DNA from: Nesterenkonia salmonea
GTDB lineage: Bacteria > Actinomycetota > Actinomycetes > Actinomycetales > Micrococcaceae
DNA length: 55,582 bases
Assembly: GCF_005771525.1 (NCBI RefSeq)
Contig: NZ_VAVZ01000006.1
Location: 55,984-111,565 of the forward strand
Direction of reading: 5' to 3'
In this document: piece after piece, positions 45,739 through 54,461 of the stretch
Layout: the number at the start of each line of letters is the position of its first letter
How positions within the stretch are numbered: position 1 is the stretch's first letter
The notes under the pieces: generated by a model
Told to the model about the DNA's origin: nothing
What the model saw: the letters and a program-made list of their open reading frames with translations, nothing else
Databases searched by the model: none
Made by a program: the position numbers and the translations under genes

Positions 45739-46932
45739 GTGACCTCAACCAACCCCCTTCGCCTGTTCTCCTCCGAGTCGGTGACTATTGGCCATCCAGA
45801 CAAGATCTGTGACCAGGTCTCTGACGCCATACTTGATGCGCTGCTAGCTGTTGACCCCGACTCACGGGTCGCCGTGGAGGCGTTGACAACCACCGGTCTG
45901 ATGCATGTGGCAGGTGAGGTCACCACAAACGGTTATGTTGAAATTCCGCAGATCGTCCGATCGACCCTCCTGGGCATCGGATACGACTCCTCAGCCAATG
46001 GCTTCGACGGGGCCCGCTGCGGAGTGTCCATATCTATCGGTCAGCAGTCACCGGACATCGCCGGGGGAGTGTTCAACTCCCTAGAAGCGCGATCAGGAGC
46101 GCAGGACCCACGCGAGGCTCAAGGTGCCGGTGACCAGGGAATCATGTTCGGGTATGCCACCAATGAGACCGAAACCTTCATGCCCACTCCGATCGCTCTG
46201 GCTCACCGGCTCTCGGCGCAGCTGACCAAAGTGCGCCAGGACGGTACCCTCGCCTACCTAAGACCCGACGGCAAGACGCAGGTCACCATCGGCTACGACG
46301 GCCCGAATCCCGTCTCACTCGATGCAGTAGTGGTCTCGACTCAGCACACCCAGGAAACATCCCAGCAGCAGCTGCACGCGGACATCTCAGAATCCGTCAT
46401 CGCCCCGGTGGTCGCTGAGGCCGGATTGGACCTCGGGGCAATGGAAGAAATCATCAACCCTTCAGGCCCGTTCGTGGTCGGGGGCCCCGTCGGTGATGCT
46501 GGTCTGACGGGCAGGAAGATCATTGTCGACACCTACGGAGGATTCGCCCGCCACGGCGGGGGCGCCTTCTCCGGCAAAGACCCATCCAAAGTGGACCGCT
46601 CTGCCGCCTACGCCATGCGCTGGGTGGCAAAGAACGTCGTCGCGGCGGGCCTTGCCGACCGCGCCGAGATCCAAATCGCTTACGCGATAGGCCGGGCACA
46701 TCCGGTGGGGATCTACGTCGAGACCTTCGGCACGGAGCACGTCGACCCCGTCGCGATTTCCGCAGCCATTCGTGAAGTGTTCGATCTGCGCCCCCTGGGC
46801 ATTATCGAGGATCTGGATCTGAAAAGGCCCATCTATGCGGAGACTGCCAAGAACGGTCACTTCGGACGCCCAGAATTCCCCTGGGAAGAGCTCAATCGTG
46901 TCGAGGCTCTCCGTTCGCAGTTCAACGCGTGA
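45739..46932 (+). CDS. metK: S-adenosylmethionine synthetase
   Basis: Makes S-adenosylmethionine from methionine and ATP. The 397-residue protein has [37 protein letters not shown] (ATP loop), and [19 protein letters not shown]. The start GTG is preceded by a -10 hexamer and no ribosome binding site. No SAM riboswitch is possible in the 40-base gap upstream. In related genomes it follows coaBC; here it follows the island. Confidence 0.97.
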   Translation: MTSTNPLRLFSSESVTIGHPDKICDQVSDAILDALLAVDPDSRVAVEALTTTGLMHVAGEVTTNGYVEIPQIVRSTLLGIGYDSSANGFDGARCGVSISIGQQSPDIAGGVFNSLEARSGAQDPREAQGAGDQGIMFGYATNETETFMPTPIALAHRLSAQLTKVRQDGTLAYLRPDGKTQVTIGYDGPNPVSLDAVVVSTQHTQETSQQQLHADISESVIAPVVAEAGLDLGAMEEIINPSGPFVVGGPVGDAGLTGRKIIVDTYGGFARHGGGAFSGKDPSKVDRSAAYAMRWVAKNVVAAGLADRAEIQIAYAIGRAHPVGIYVETFGTEHVDPVAISAAIREVFDLRPLGIIEDLDLKRPIYAETAKNGHFGRPEFPWEELNRVEALRSQFNA

Positions 46933-47014
46933 TCACACCCACCTGATCTCAGCATAAGCTGCGCACTGACGTACCCGTTTCATTTCAACCCAGAGCATCT
47001 TCCGCGCATCAGGA

Positions 47015-47040
47015 TACGATCGCTGGCGTGAAGGAGGTGA
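47015..47040 (+). promoter_or_regulatory. Putative priA -10 and strong ribosome binding site
   Basis: TACGAT (47015-47020) fits TANNNT. AAGGAGGTGA (47031-47040) is a full-length Shine-Dalgarno, 6 bases before the GTG at 47047, and fixes that start. The leader would be very short. Confidence 0.5.
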
Positions 47041-47046
47041 GCGGAA

Positions 47047-49029
47047 GTGACTGAGCGTGACGGGGATCAGCCCGCACTTCTGGACGCACTTGCGCCGGCC
47101 CCGGCGCCGAAGCTGCCCGCTGGAGCCACAGGTAACCTGCCGATCGCGCATGTTCTCTTGGAATCGCCGGTGCCACACTTGGACCGGATTTTTGACTACG
47201 CGGTCCCGGTAGACCTTGACGATCAGGTCGTCCCCGGTGCCCGGGTAAAAGTACGCTTCTCCTCGCGGGATATGTCCGGATACGTTCTGGAAAGAACCCA
47301 AACGACGACTGCCCCCAGACTCACGCTGATCAGCAAAGTCATCACCCCGCTGCCACTGCTCTCCGCCGAGGTGCTCAGACTATGTCGAGGCGTAGCAGAA
47401 CGCTACGCGGGGGTGACCGCAGATGTGCTGCGCGCCGCTATTCCACAGCGCGCAGCTCGCGTTGAGAAAGAGTTCATTGGCCACGAGGCACCTGTTCCTG
47501 AGCCGGTACCGAGCCAGCCTGGGCCGCGTGAGACCGCCCTCGCATTAAAATCATTTGGTGCCGACGGCTGGCCCCACCTCGTTCTGGCAGCTGCTCAAGA
47601 AGCTCGTACTGCCGGAAAACGCGTCATCGTTGCCGTACCAGACCAGCGAGACGTCGACCGGCTGAGGCCACTGCTGGAGCAGCAGCTCGGCATTGACGTG
47701 GTCGCTCAACTCACCGCTGAGATGGGCCCGACTCCGCGCTACAGGTCTTACCTTCGGCTTCGCTACGGGCAGGCACAGGTGGCACTGGGAACTCGCTCTG
47801 CGGTGTTTGCACCCGTTCATGGACCAGCGCAGATCATTGTCCTGGACGACCAGGATCCCAGCCACCAGGAACCCCGTGCACCGTATCACCACACCCGTGA
47901 GGTGGCGCTTCTGCGCAGCGTTCAGACCGGTGCGGGAATACGGTTCATCTCGACTTCTCGGAGCCTGGAGGTTCAGCGACTCGTTGAACGTGGCTGGCTG
48001 ACGGACCTCAGTCCACCCCGCCATGAGCGAACCACAGCTTCGCCCTTGGTCACAGCCTCCAGCGACTCCTACCAGCAGGAGCGCGATCCCACCCTCCAGC
48101 GCGCCAGACTCCCCGGTGTGGCATACAAAACCGCTCGAGAGGGTCTTGAACGGGGTCCAGTGCTGGTCCAAGTGGGGCGTACCGGATTCATCCCGGCGGT
48201 GCTGTGCGAGCGCTGCAGGTCACGGCAAGTGTGCCCTGAATGTCACGGGCCGCTGGCGCTGCCGGGCCACTACGGACAGTCTGATTCGCTGCGTTGCCGC
48301 TGGTGCGGATTACACCAGCGCGGTCACCGCTGCCCCGAATGCGGTGCAGGCAGTTTCCGGGCAGGGGCCATAGGCGCCGACCGGACAGCCCAGGAACTTG
48401 GCAGAGCCTTCCCCAACATTCCCGTGATCTCTTCCACGAGCGACCACCCCGTTGATGAGGTGACGAACAAACCTTCGCTCATCATCAGCACACCGGGGGT
48501 CGAACCGGTGGTTGCTGAGGGCTATGCGGCGGCCCTGATCCTCGATGGAGACGCCCAACTGGCCAGGGAGGGCCTTGATGTGCCACGAGGGGTGCTATCC
48601 CGGTGGTTCAACGCCGCATCACTGGTCCGGACGCGAAGCGAGCGCGGAGCCGTCGTCGTCACGGCAGAGGACACGGAATTGACCGGCGCGCTTGTCCGCT
48701 GGGACCCAGCAGGCTATGCCAGACGAGAGCTCTACAGACGATTGGAACTGAACCTGCCGCCAGCAGTGCGCATGCTCACCATCACTGGTGAGGCCCGGGA
48801 GGCTGAGGCGTTCGTAGCTGAGGTGAACCTTCCAGAAGGGCTTGACTGGGTTGGGCCGGCCCCGATGGATCAGGGAGCGCACCGCTGGATGCTGTTCTTC
48901 AGCTACGCCCAGGCGGGAGGCATCATTTCAGAGATATCTCGGGTCCGGCGAACCGGGTCTGCCTATTCCGCCGGGCAGGGACGGGCACTGCGCATCGCCG
49001 TCGACGACACCTCTGCGCTGCAGTTCTAG
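47047..49029 (+). CDS. priA: Primosomal protein N' (PriA), actinobacterial form without Walker A
   Basis: Replication restart protein, by homology. The 660-residue protein has the N-terminal DNA-binding domain (VPHLDRIFDYAVPVDLDDQVVPGARVKVRF), a degenerate helicase core and the zinc-binding Cys cluster (CERCRSRQVCPECHGPL and CRWCGLHQRGHRCPECG). The GSGKT-type Walker A is absent, the DEEH box reads LDDQDPSHQEP, so ATP hydrolysis is unlikely; such PriA-like proteins are usual in Actinobacteria. The gene is alone after metK, with no fmt directly behind it. Confidence 0.9.
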   Translation: MTERDGDQPALLDALAPAPAPKLPAGATGNLPIAHVLLESPVPHLDRIFDYAVPVDLDDQVVPGARVKVRFSSRDMSGYVLERTQTTTAPRLTLISKVITPLPLLSAEVLRLCRGVAERYAGVTADVLRAAIPQRAARVEKEFIGHEAPVPEPVPSQPGPRETALALKSFGADGWPHLVLAAAQEARTAGKRVIVAVPDQRDVDRLRPLLEQQLGIDVVAQLTAEMGPTPRYRSYLRLRYGQAQVALGTRSAVFAPVHGPAQIIVLDDQDPSHQEPRAPYHHTREVALLRSVQTGAGIRFISTSRSLEVQRLVERGWLTDLSPPRHERTTASPLVTASSDSYQQERDPTLQRARLPGVAYKTAREGLERGPVLVQVGRTGFIPAVLCERCRSRQVCPECHGPLALPGHYGQSDSLRCRWCGLHQRGHRCPECGAGSFRAGAIGADRTAQELGRAFPNIPVISSTSDHPVDEVTNKPSLIISTPGVEPVVAEGYAAALILDGDAQLAREGLDVPRGVLSRWFNAASLVRTRSERGAVVVTAEDTELTGALVRWDPAGYARRELYRRLELNLPPAVRMLTITGEAREAEAFVAEVNLPEGLDWVGPAPMDQGAHRWMLFFSYAQAGGIISEISRVRRTGSAYSAGQGRALRIAVDDTSALQF

Positions 49030-49053
49030 AACACGTTCAGTGCCCACAGCGAC

Positions 49054-50067
49054 TTACGGCGCCGTGCGGGTCACCTCAGCGACGAACCTGCGAATTGACC
49101 GTGCCAGCTGAGCTGGCTTTTCGTAGTGCACCAGATGTCCGGATCCGCGGATCACCTCCAACTGCCCCTGCGGGAGCAAGTCGCGCAACTGCCGCAACCC
49201 TTTCACTGTGCTGAGATTATCGAGGGCTCCAGGCAGCAGCAGTGTCGGCACTCTGACTGCTGAAGCGAACTGCGTCGCCGTATGTCGACTGGAAGCCCAG
49301 TACGACTCCAGCAGTGTCCTCCGATCCGAATATCCGCCGAAGAACTGACGGTGTTGGTCTTTCACGAAAGCGGCCAACTTGTGATCCCATCCCACGCCCA
49401 GCGTGAGATTCATCACTTCAAGAATGGTGGCTGAGCGTAGTACGGTGTCACCTGCACGTTCAGGAAGAATCTGAGTGAGGCGGTAGTAGAGCTCGACCAG
49501 AGCTGCCCCCGGGAGAAGCCTGCCGCGGAAGATGCTATTGCTGATGGGTGCGCTGAGCACCAGACCTGACCAGTCTCGGCTGGACCGAGCACAGTGTGCT
49601 GAGCAGATGATCGTCCCGAACGAATGTCCCACCAGACAATCGTTCTGACCGAGGTCCATGGCATCGGCCAAGGCTTCAACGAACGCGGCATAGAGGCCGA
49701 GTGTGTGCTCAACATGCCTACCGTTCTGCGCCTTCAGGGGCGGGGACTGTCCGTATCCGGGCAGGTCTGGCACCAGCACTTCGAACTCGGGAAGACCGTC
49801 AGTGATCAGCTGCAAGCCATGGTGGTCGCCCCGGAAGCCGTGGACAAGCAGAAGGCGTGCCGAAGCAGGTGCCTCCACGGTAGGGCGATACCGCCAGACC
49901 GTAGTCTCGGCACGTATGTGCTGGCCGTCAAGCTCACAATGAATCGGGACGGTGAGCTGCTCAGGTTCCCGTCGCGAATACTCCGCCCAAGGCGCAGGGA
50001 GGAAGCGAGGCTGCGTCGTCGTCTGTATTTTTCCCACGAACCACAGCGTAGCGAGTCCGATAACCAT
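49054..50067 (-). CDS. Alpha/beta hydrolase
   Basis: A 337-residue alpha/beta-hydrolase fold protein. The nucleophile Ser is in GHSFGT, the oxyanion strand reads LLLVHGFRGDHHG, the acid is probably Asp in LLPGALDNLS and the His is in GSGHLVHYEKP. A weak hydrophobic N-terminus (about residues 2-12) may be a membrane anchor. It starts with an ATG behind AGGA. It lies convergent to priA (24-base gap) and divergent from leuS (49-base gap). Substrate unknown; esterase or lipase activity possible. Confidence 0.85.
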   Translation of the reverse strand: MVIGLATLWFVGKIQTTTQPRFLPAPWAEYSRREPEQLTVPIHCELDGQHIRAETTVWRYRPTVEAPASARLLLVHGFRGDHHGLQLITDGLPEFEVLVPDLPGYGQSPPLKAQNGRHVEHTLGLYAAFVEALADAMDLGQNDCLVGHSFGTIICSAHCARSSRDWSGLVLSAPISNSIFRGRLLPGAALVELYYRLTQILPERAGDTVLRSATILEVMNLTLGVGWDHKLAAFVKDQHRQFFGGYSDRRTLLESYWASSRHTATQFASAVRVPTLLLPGALDNLSTVKGLRQLRDLLPQGQLEVIRGSGHLVHYEKPAQLARSIRRFVAEVTRTAP

Positions 50068-50104
50068 CTAGACTGTCCTGAGTCGAATTTTCCGTGAACT
50101 GTTG

Positions 50105-50116
50105 AGGTGCGCACCT
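50105..50116. repeat. 12-base palindrome touching the leuS start
   Basis: AGGTGCGCACCT is perfectly self-complementary and ends one base before the GTG of leuS. It overlaps the AGG that would serve as ribosome binding site. It may be an operator or a chance palindrome. Confidence 0.5.
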
Positions 50117-52591
50117 GTGAGCGAAACCGCTGAAAAGCAGTCCTACGACTTCCGAACGATTGAAGCCACATGGCTTCCGTTCTGGGAGCAGGACGGGACC
50201 TTTGTGGCCGACTCTGCCGACGATCGGCCCAAGAAGTATGTCTGCGATATGTTCCCCTACCCATCCGGTGACCTGCACATGGGTCACGCCGAGGCCTTTG
50301 CCATCGGGGACGTGCCTGCGCGCTATTGGAGGCTGCGCGGATACAACGTGCTGCACCCAGTCGGTTGGGATTCCTTCGGGCTGCCCGCAGAGAATGCCGC
50401 CATCAAGAACAACGCGCACCCTGCAGAGTGGACCTACCGCAACATCGAGACTCAGGCCACCAGCTTCAAGCGCTATGCCATCAGCACCGACTGGACCCGG
50501 CGGCTGCACACCTCGGATGAGCTGTACTACCGGTGGACCCAGTGGCTGTTCCTGAAGCTCTACGAACAGGGCCTGGCCTACCGGAAGGACTCCCCGGTTA
50601 ACTGGTGCCCCTCCTGCCAGACTGTGCTGGCCAATGAGCAGGTCGTCTCCGGAGCCTGCGAACGATGCGGCACGATGGTGACCAAGAAGGCGCTGAATCA
50701 GTGGTACTTCAAAATCACCGACTACGCTGACCGGCTGTTGGAGGATATGAGCCAGTTGGAAGGCTCATGGCCGGAGCGCGTGCTGGCCATGCAGCGCAAC
50801 TGGATCGGACGGTCCGAAGGAGCTTATGTCGACTTCGCCGTAGATGGGGGACACACCGTCACTGTGTTCACCACCCGCCCGGACACACTCTTCGGTGCCA
50901 CCTTCTTCGTGGTGGCAGCGGACGCGCAGTTGGCCGGTGAACTCGTCACGGACGAGCAGCGGGCTGAGTTGGAGTCCTACCGGGAGCAGCTGAAGTCAGT
51001 CTCAGACATCGAACGTCAGGCCACTGACCGGAAGAAGACCGGCGTTTTCCTCGGCGTCTACGCGACTAATCCCGCCACCGGAGCCGAAATGCCGGTCTAC
51101 GCGACCGACTATGTGCTGGCGGACTATGGGACAGGCGCTGTGATGGGTGTGCCCGGTCAGGACCAACGTGACTGGGAGTTCGCCAAGACCTTCGATCTGC
51201 CGATCGTGCGGACAGTTCAGCCCCCAGAGGACTTCGACGGTGAGGCGTACACCGGCGCAGGGGCGGCTATCAACTCCTCCCACGGTGACATCTCACTGGA
51301 CGGGTTGGAGGTGGAGGAGGCCAAGGCCACCATCATCGATTGGCTCAATCGCAAAGGGGCCGGGCGCAGCACTGTCAATTTCCGGTTGCGCGATTGGCTC
51401 GTCTCACGCCAGCGTTTCTGGGGAGCACCCATTCCCATCATCCACTGTGCCGAGTGCGGAGAGGTGCCTGTTCCCGAGGATCAGCTGCCGGTGGTGCTGC
51501 CGACTGATATGCGCGGCGAGCAGCTGGCCCCCAAGGGTAAGTCGCCGCTGGCTGCCAACGCTGCTTGGGTGAACGTAGTCTGCCCGCGCTGCGGAGAGTC
51601 CGCCACCCGGGACACAGACACCATGGACACCTTCGTGGACTCTTCCTGGTACTACATCCGCTATATCGATCCCACATCGAGCCAAGTGATTTTCCCAACT
51701 GATGAGGCGAATCAATGGTTGCCCGTCGATCAGTATGTTGGCGGCGTGGAGCACGCGATTCTGCACCTGCTCTACTCCCGTTTCATCACCAAGGTGCTCC
51801 ACGATATGGGGCTGGTCAACTTTGTGGAACCCTTCCGCGCACTACTCAATCAGGGACAGGTGCTCAACGGCGGTAAGGCGATGTCAAAGTCGCTGGGCAA
51901 CGGCGTGCACTTGGGTGAACAGCTGGACGAGTTTGGTGTCGACGCCATCCGACTGACAATGGTCTTTGCCTCACCACCGGAAGACGACGTCGACTGGGCC
52001 GACGTCAGCCCCGCTGCCAGCCAGAAATTCTTGGCCAGAGCCTGGCGTCTGGCGCAGGATGTCACAAGTGCACCCGGCGTGGACCCTGCGGACGGAGCCA
52101 AGAAGCTGCGGGCTGTGACTCACCGAACGATCGCTGATGCTCAATCATTATTGGACGATCAGAAGTACAACGTGGTGATAGCCCGCATCATGGAGCTGGT
52201 CAACGCCGCTCGAAAAGAACTCGACTCAGGGGCCGGTTCGGATGACCCTGCTGTTCGTGAAGCCGCCGAATTCACCTCCCAGGTTCTCTCCCTGGTCGCG
52301 CCCTATACAGCGGAGGACATGTGGGCCAAACTGGGCCATGAGCCGTCGGTGGCGAACTCTGCCTGGCCATCCGTTGATGAAGCTCTGCTGGTCCAGCACA
52401 CCATCACAGCTGTCGTACAGGTCAAGGGCAAACTGCGCGATAAGCTCGAGGTGCCGGCGGACATCACGGAAGAGGAGTTGGAGCAGCAGGCGCTGGCTCT
52501 TCCCAAGATTCAGAAGTACATCGCTGATGACGGAGGGATCCGCAAGGTGATTGTCCGGGCGCCAAAGCTTGTGAATGTTGTGACAGGGTAG
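50117..52591 (+). CDS. leuS: Leucine-tRNA ligase
   Basis: Class I synthetase charging tRNA-Leu with an editing domain. From the GTG at 50117 it is 824 residues. It shows HIGH-type HMGH (54-57) in [12 protein letters not shown], the zinc-like CPSCQTVL...CERCG pair, the CP1 editing insertion ([32 protein letters not shown] segment), and the KMSKS loop reading AMSKS in [14 protein letters not shown], with the second Lys kept. An upstream in-frame TTG at 50102 is unlikely. It diverges from the alpha/beta hydrolase. Close after it comes degV (26 bases). Confidence 0.97.
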   Translation: MSETAEKQSYDFRTIEATWLPFWEQDGTFVADSADDRPKKYVCDMFPYPSGDLHMGHAEAFAIGDVPARYWRLRGYNVLHPVGWDSFGLPAENAAIKNNAHPAEWTYRNIETQATSFKRYAISTDWTRRLHTSDELYYRWTQWLFLKLYEQGLAYRKDSPVNWCPSCQTVLANEQVVSGACERCGTMVTKKALNQWYFKITDYADRLLEDMSQLEGSWPERVLAMQRNWIGRSEGAYVDFAVDGGHTVTVFTTRPDTLFGATFFVVAADAQLAGELVTDEQRAELESYREQLKSVSDIERQATDRKKTGVFLGVYATNPATGAEMPVYATDYVLADYGTGAVMGVPGQDQRDWEFAKTFDLPIVRTVQPPEDFDGEAYTGAGAAINSSHGDISLDGLEVEEAKATIIDWLNRKGAGRSTVNFRLRDWLVSRQRFWGAPIPIIHCAECGEVPVPEDQLPVVLPTDMRGEQLAPKGKSPLAANAAWVNVVCPRCGESATRDTDTMDTFVDSSWYYIRYIDPTSSQVIFPTDEANQWLPVDQYVGGVEHAILHLLYSRFITKVLHDMGLVNFVEPFRALLNQGQVLNGGKAMSKSLGNGVHLGEQLDEFGVDAIRLTMVFASPPEDDVDWADVSPAASQKFLARAWRLAQDVTSAPGVDPADGAKKLRAVTHRTIADAQSLLDDQKYNVVIARIMELVNAARKELDSGAGSDDPAVREAAEFTSQVLSLVAPYTAEDMWAKLGHEPSVANSAWPSVDEALLVQHTITAVVQVKGKLRDKLEVPADITEEELEQQALALPKIQKYIADDGGIRKVIVRAPKLVNVVTG

Positions 52592-52617
52592 AACCCCCTA
52601 TTCAGTCAGAGGCGGCA

Positions 52618-53592
52618 ATGGACACTGTCAGCTGGGTGCAGTCCCTGGACTCCGAGCTGCTCTCCAGGCGCTCCGCAGTGCCGGGACGTAAACCCGTCTT
52701 GCGGCGGAGCCGCGGGCGCATCGCAGTGGTCACCGATGCCGCCTGCGGCCTTCCCGTGGACCCGTCAACAGGACATCTTCAGCTGGGTGTGCTCGGTGAT
52801 CACATAAGAGTTGTGCCCATTCCGGTGATGATCGATTCGACCCCTCAGCAGGGTCAGATTTACCCTGAAGCTTCGGATGAGCTCACCCGGGACTTGCCGC
52901 TGGCGTTAGCTCAGGGGCTTCCGGTGCGCACTTCACGTCCCTCACCCGGACGCATCGCCGAGACATACCAGCAGTTGCATGAGGCCGGTTTCGCCGGGGC
53001 AGTGTCCATCCATCTCTCTGCGAAGCTCTCAGGAACTGTGGACGCAGCCCGGCTCGCGGCGAGGGACGCGCCTTTCCCGGTCACCGTTGTCGACTCGGAG
53101 CAGGCCGGTTTGGGCCTCGGTCACGCTGTGATAGCTTCTGCGCTGACGGCGCGCCTCGGAGGGAGCGCGAACGAAGTCGCGCAGACGGCGAAGACTGTGG
53201 CATCCGGCTCACGTTCCTTTTTTGCGGTCCCAAGCCTGGAACAGCTGCGCCGCGGAGGAAGAATCAATCGGGTGGCTTCTCTGGTGGGGTCAGTGATGCG
53301 CATCAAACCGCTCTTGGCTCTCCGAAGCGGGGAGATAGTGATGGTGGAGCGGACCCACTCCATGCCTCGGGCTGTCGCTCGCATGTCCGAGGCAGCCATT
53401 GAGCATGCCGAGACCTTGCCGAATCCACAGCTGGGCGTTCAATGTTGCGGCAATCCCGAAGACGCCGCCGAACTCGCGGCACAGGTCCGGCCATATTCTG
53501 CGCAGCCTGTACCTGTGATTGAGCTGCCCCCCGGATTGGCTGCTCATCTCGGTTTAGGGGCCTTGGGTATCAGCGTCAGCGGCAGCAGCTAG
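52618..53592 (+). CDS. DegV-family protein
   Basis: Fatty-acid-binding protein of the DegV fold. The 324-residue protein shows the N-terminal IAVVTDAACGLP, the conserved TSRPSPG loop, SIHLSAKLSGTVDAARLAA, and VVDSEQAGLGLG, then LEQLRRGGRINR and the C-terminal domain. The first 30 residues are an extra tail relative to the usual start. The ATG follows GAGGCGGCA. It lies between leuS and comEA, an order seen in many Actinobacteria. The cellular role is not settled. Confidence 0.9.
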   Translation: MDTVSWVQSLDSELLSRRSAVPGRKPVLRRSRGRIAVVTDAACGLPVDPSTGHLQLGVLGDHIRVVPIPVMIDSTPQQGQIYPEASDELTRDLPLALAQGLPVRTSRPSPGRIAETYQQLHEAGFAGAVSIHLSAKLSGTVDAARLAARDAPFPVTVVDSEQAGLGLGHAVIASALTARLGGSANEVAQTAKTVASGSRSFFAVPSLEQLRRGGRINRVASLVGSVMRIKPLLALRSGEIVMVERTHSMPRAVARMSEAAIEHAETLPNPQLGVQCCGNPEDAAELAAQVRPYSAQPVPVIELPPGLAAHLGLGALGISVSGSS

Positions 53593-53687
53593 CCCGCCCA
53601 ACTTGCAGCACCCTGCGGAGTTATCCCCAGCAGCTGCTCTCTGAACAACGACCCTCCGGTCCCTCCACACAATGCGGCTATCGGGGG

Positions 53688-54461
53688 ATGCAAACGACTG
53701 AAGAACCTAGCCTGAAGTCCATGGAACAGCAGGACGCGGGGTCTCCAGCTGAGGAGCTGGTAACCCGTCGAGAACATCTTAGGGCGCAGCGGAAGGCAGA
53801 ACACGCCACGCCAGCGCGATTCGGTTTGCGGCTGGGAGCCGTCACCGTTTTTCTGGTGGTGATGGTGACCTGGGCGGCCGTCTCCTGGTTCACCTCGCGG
53901 CCTTCTGCGCGCGCTCTGCCCGAGCCGCCATCGCTTGAGGAAACGTTGGAAAGTCGCCCGCAGGAGGCACCTAGTCAGGAGCCCGAGGATCAGGCAGAAG
54001 CTTCTGAGTCGCCTGAGATTGTGGTGGTTCACGTCGCGGGGGCCGTGCATGAGCCGCAGGTAGTCCACATGGCCGCCGACGATCGAGCAATAGATGCCGT
54101 GGAGGCCGCTGGCGGGCTCACCGCAGACGCCGCCCCTGAGGGTGCAAACCTTGCCGCACCGGTAGTTGACGGGGACATGATCTATGTACCGACAGTAGAG
54201 GAATTGGAGGCTGGGCACGGACCGCCGGCCGGATCTGGGTCGCATGAGCTCAACGGGAACGGTGAGGGCACGCCAGTGAATCTGAATTCGGCGCCAGCTG
54301 ACGAACTGGAGCAGCTTCCAGGTATCGGTCCAGCGCTGGCGGACAGAATCGTCACGTACCGCGAAGCCAACGGAGGATTCGGATCCTTGGAGGAACTCGC
54401 CGCAGTCAGTGGGATCGGTCCGGCCATTATTGAAAGCATCGCGGACGATGTCACGTGGTGA
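53688..54461 (+). CDS. comEA: ComEA-like DNA-binding competence protein
   Basis: DNA receptor for competence by homology. The 257-residue protein has a Lys/Arg-rich cytosolic start, one membrane helix (about 46-67, LGAVTVFLVVMVTWAAVSWF), a Pro/Glu-rich spacer, an SLBB-like domain (VVVHVAGAVHEPQVVHM), and two helix-hairpin-helix segments (LEQLPGIGPALADRIVTYRE, LAAVSGIGPAIIESI). The start is uncertain: ATG 53688 has only GGGGG directly in front, while ATG 53721 has TAGCCT ending 7 bases before it and could be leaderless. It overlaps comEC by GTGA. Confidence 0.88.
   Translation: MQTTEEPSLKSMEQQDAGSPAEELVTRREHLRAQRKAEHATPARFGLRLGAVTVFLVVMVTWAAVSWFTSRPSARALPEPPSLEETLESRPQEAPSQEPEDQAEASESPEIVVVHVAGAVHEPQVVHMAADDRAIDAVEAAGGLTADAAPEGANLAAPVVDGDMIYVPTVEELEAGHGPPAGSGSHELNGNGEGTPVNLNSAPADELEQLPGIGPALADRIVTYREANGGFGSLEELAAVSGIGPAIIESIADDVTW

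Noticed and set aside
50068-50116. T-box leader upstream of leuS
   Set aside because: The gap is 49 bases, far too short for a T-box, and no T-box core sequence is seen.
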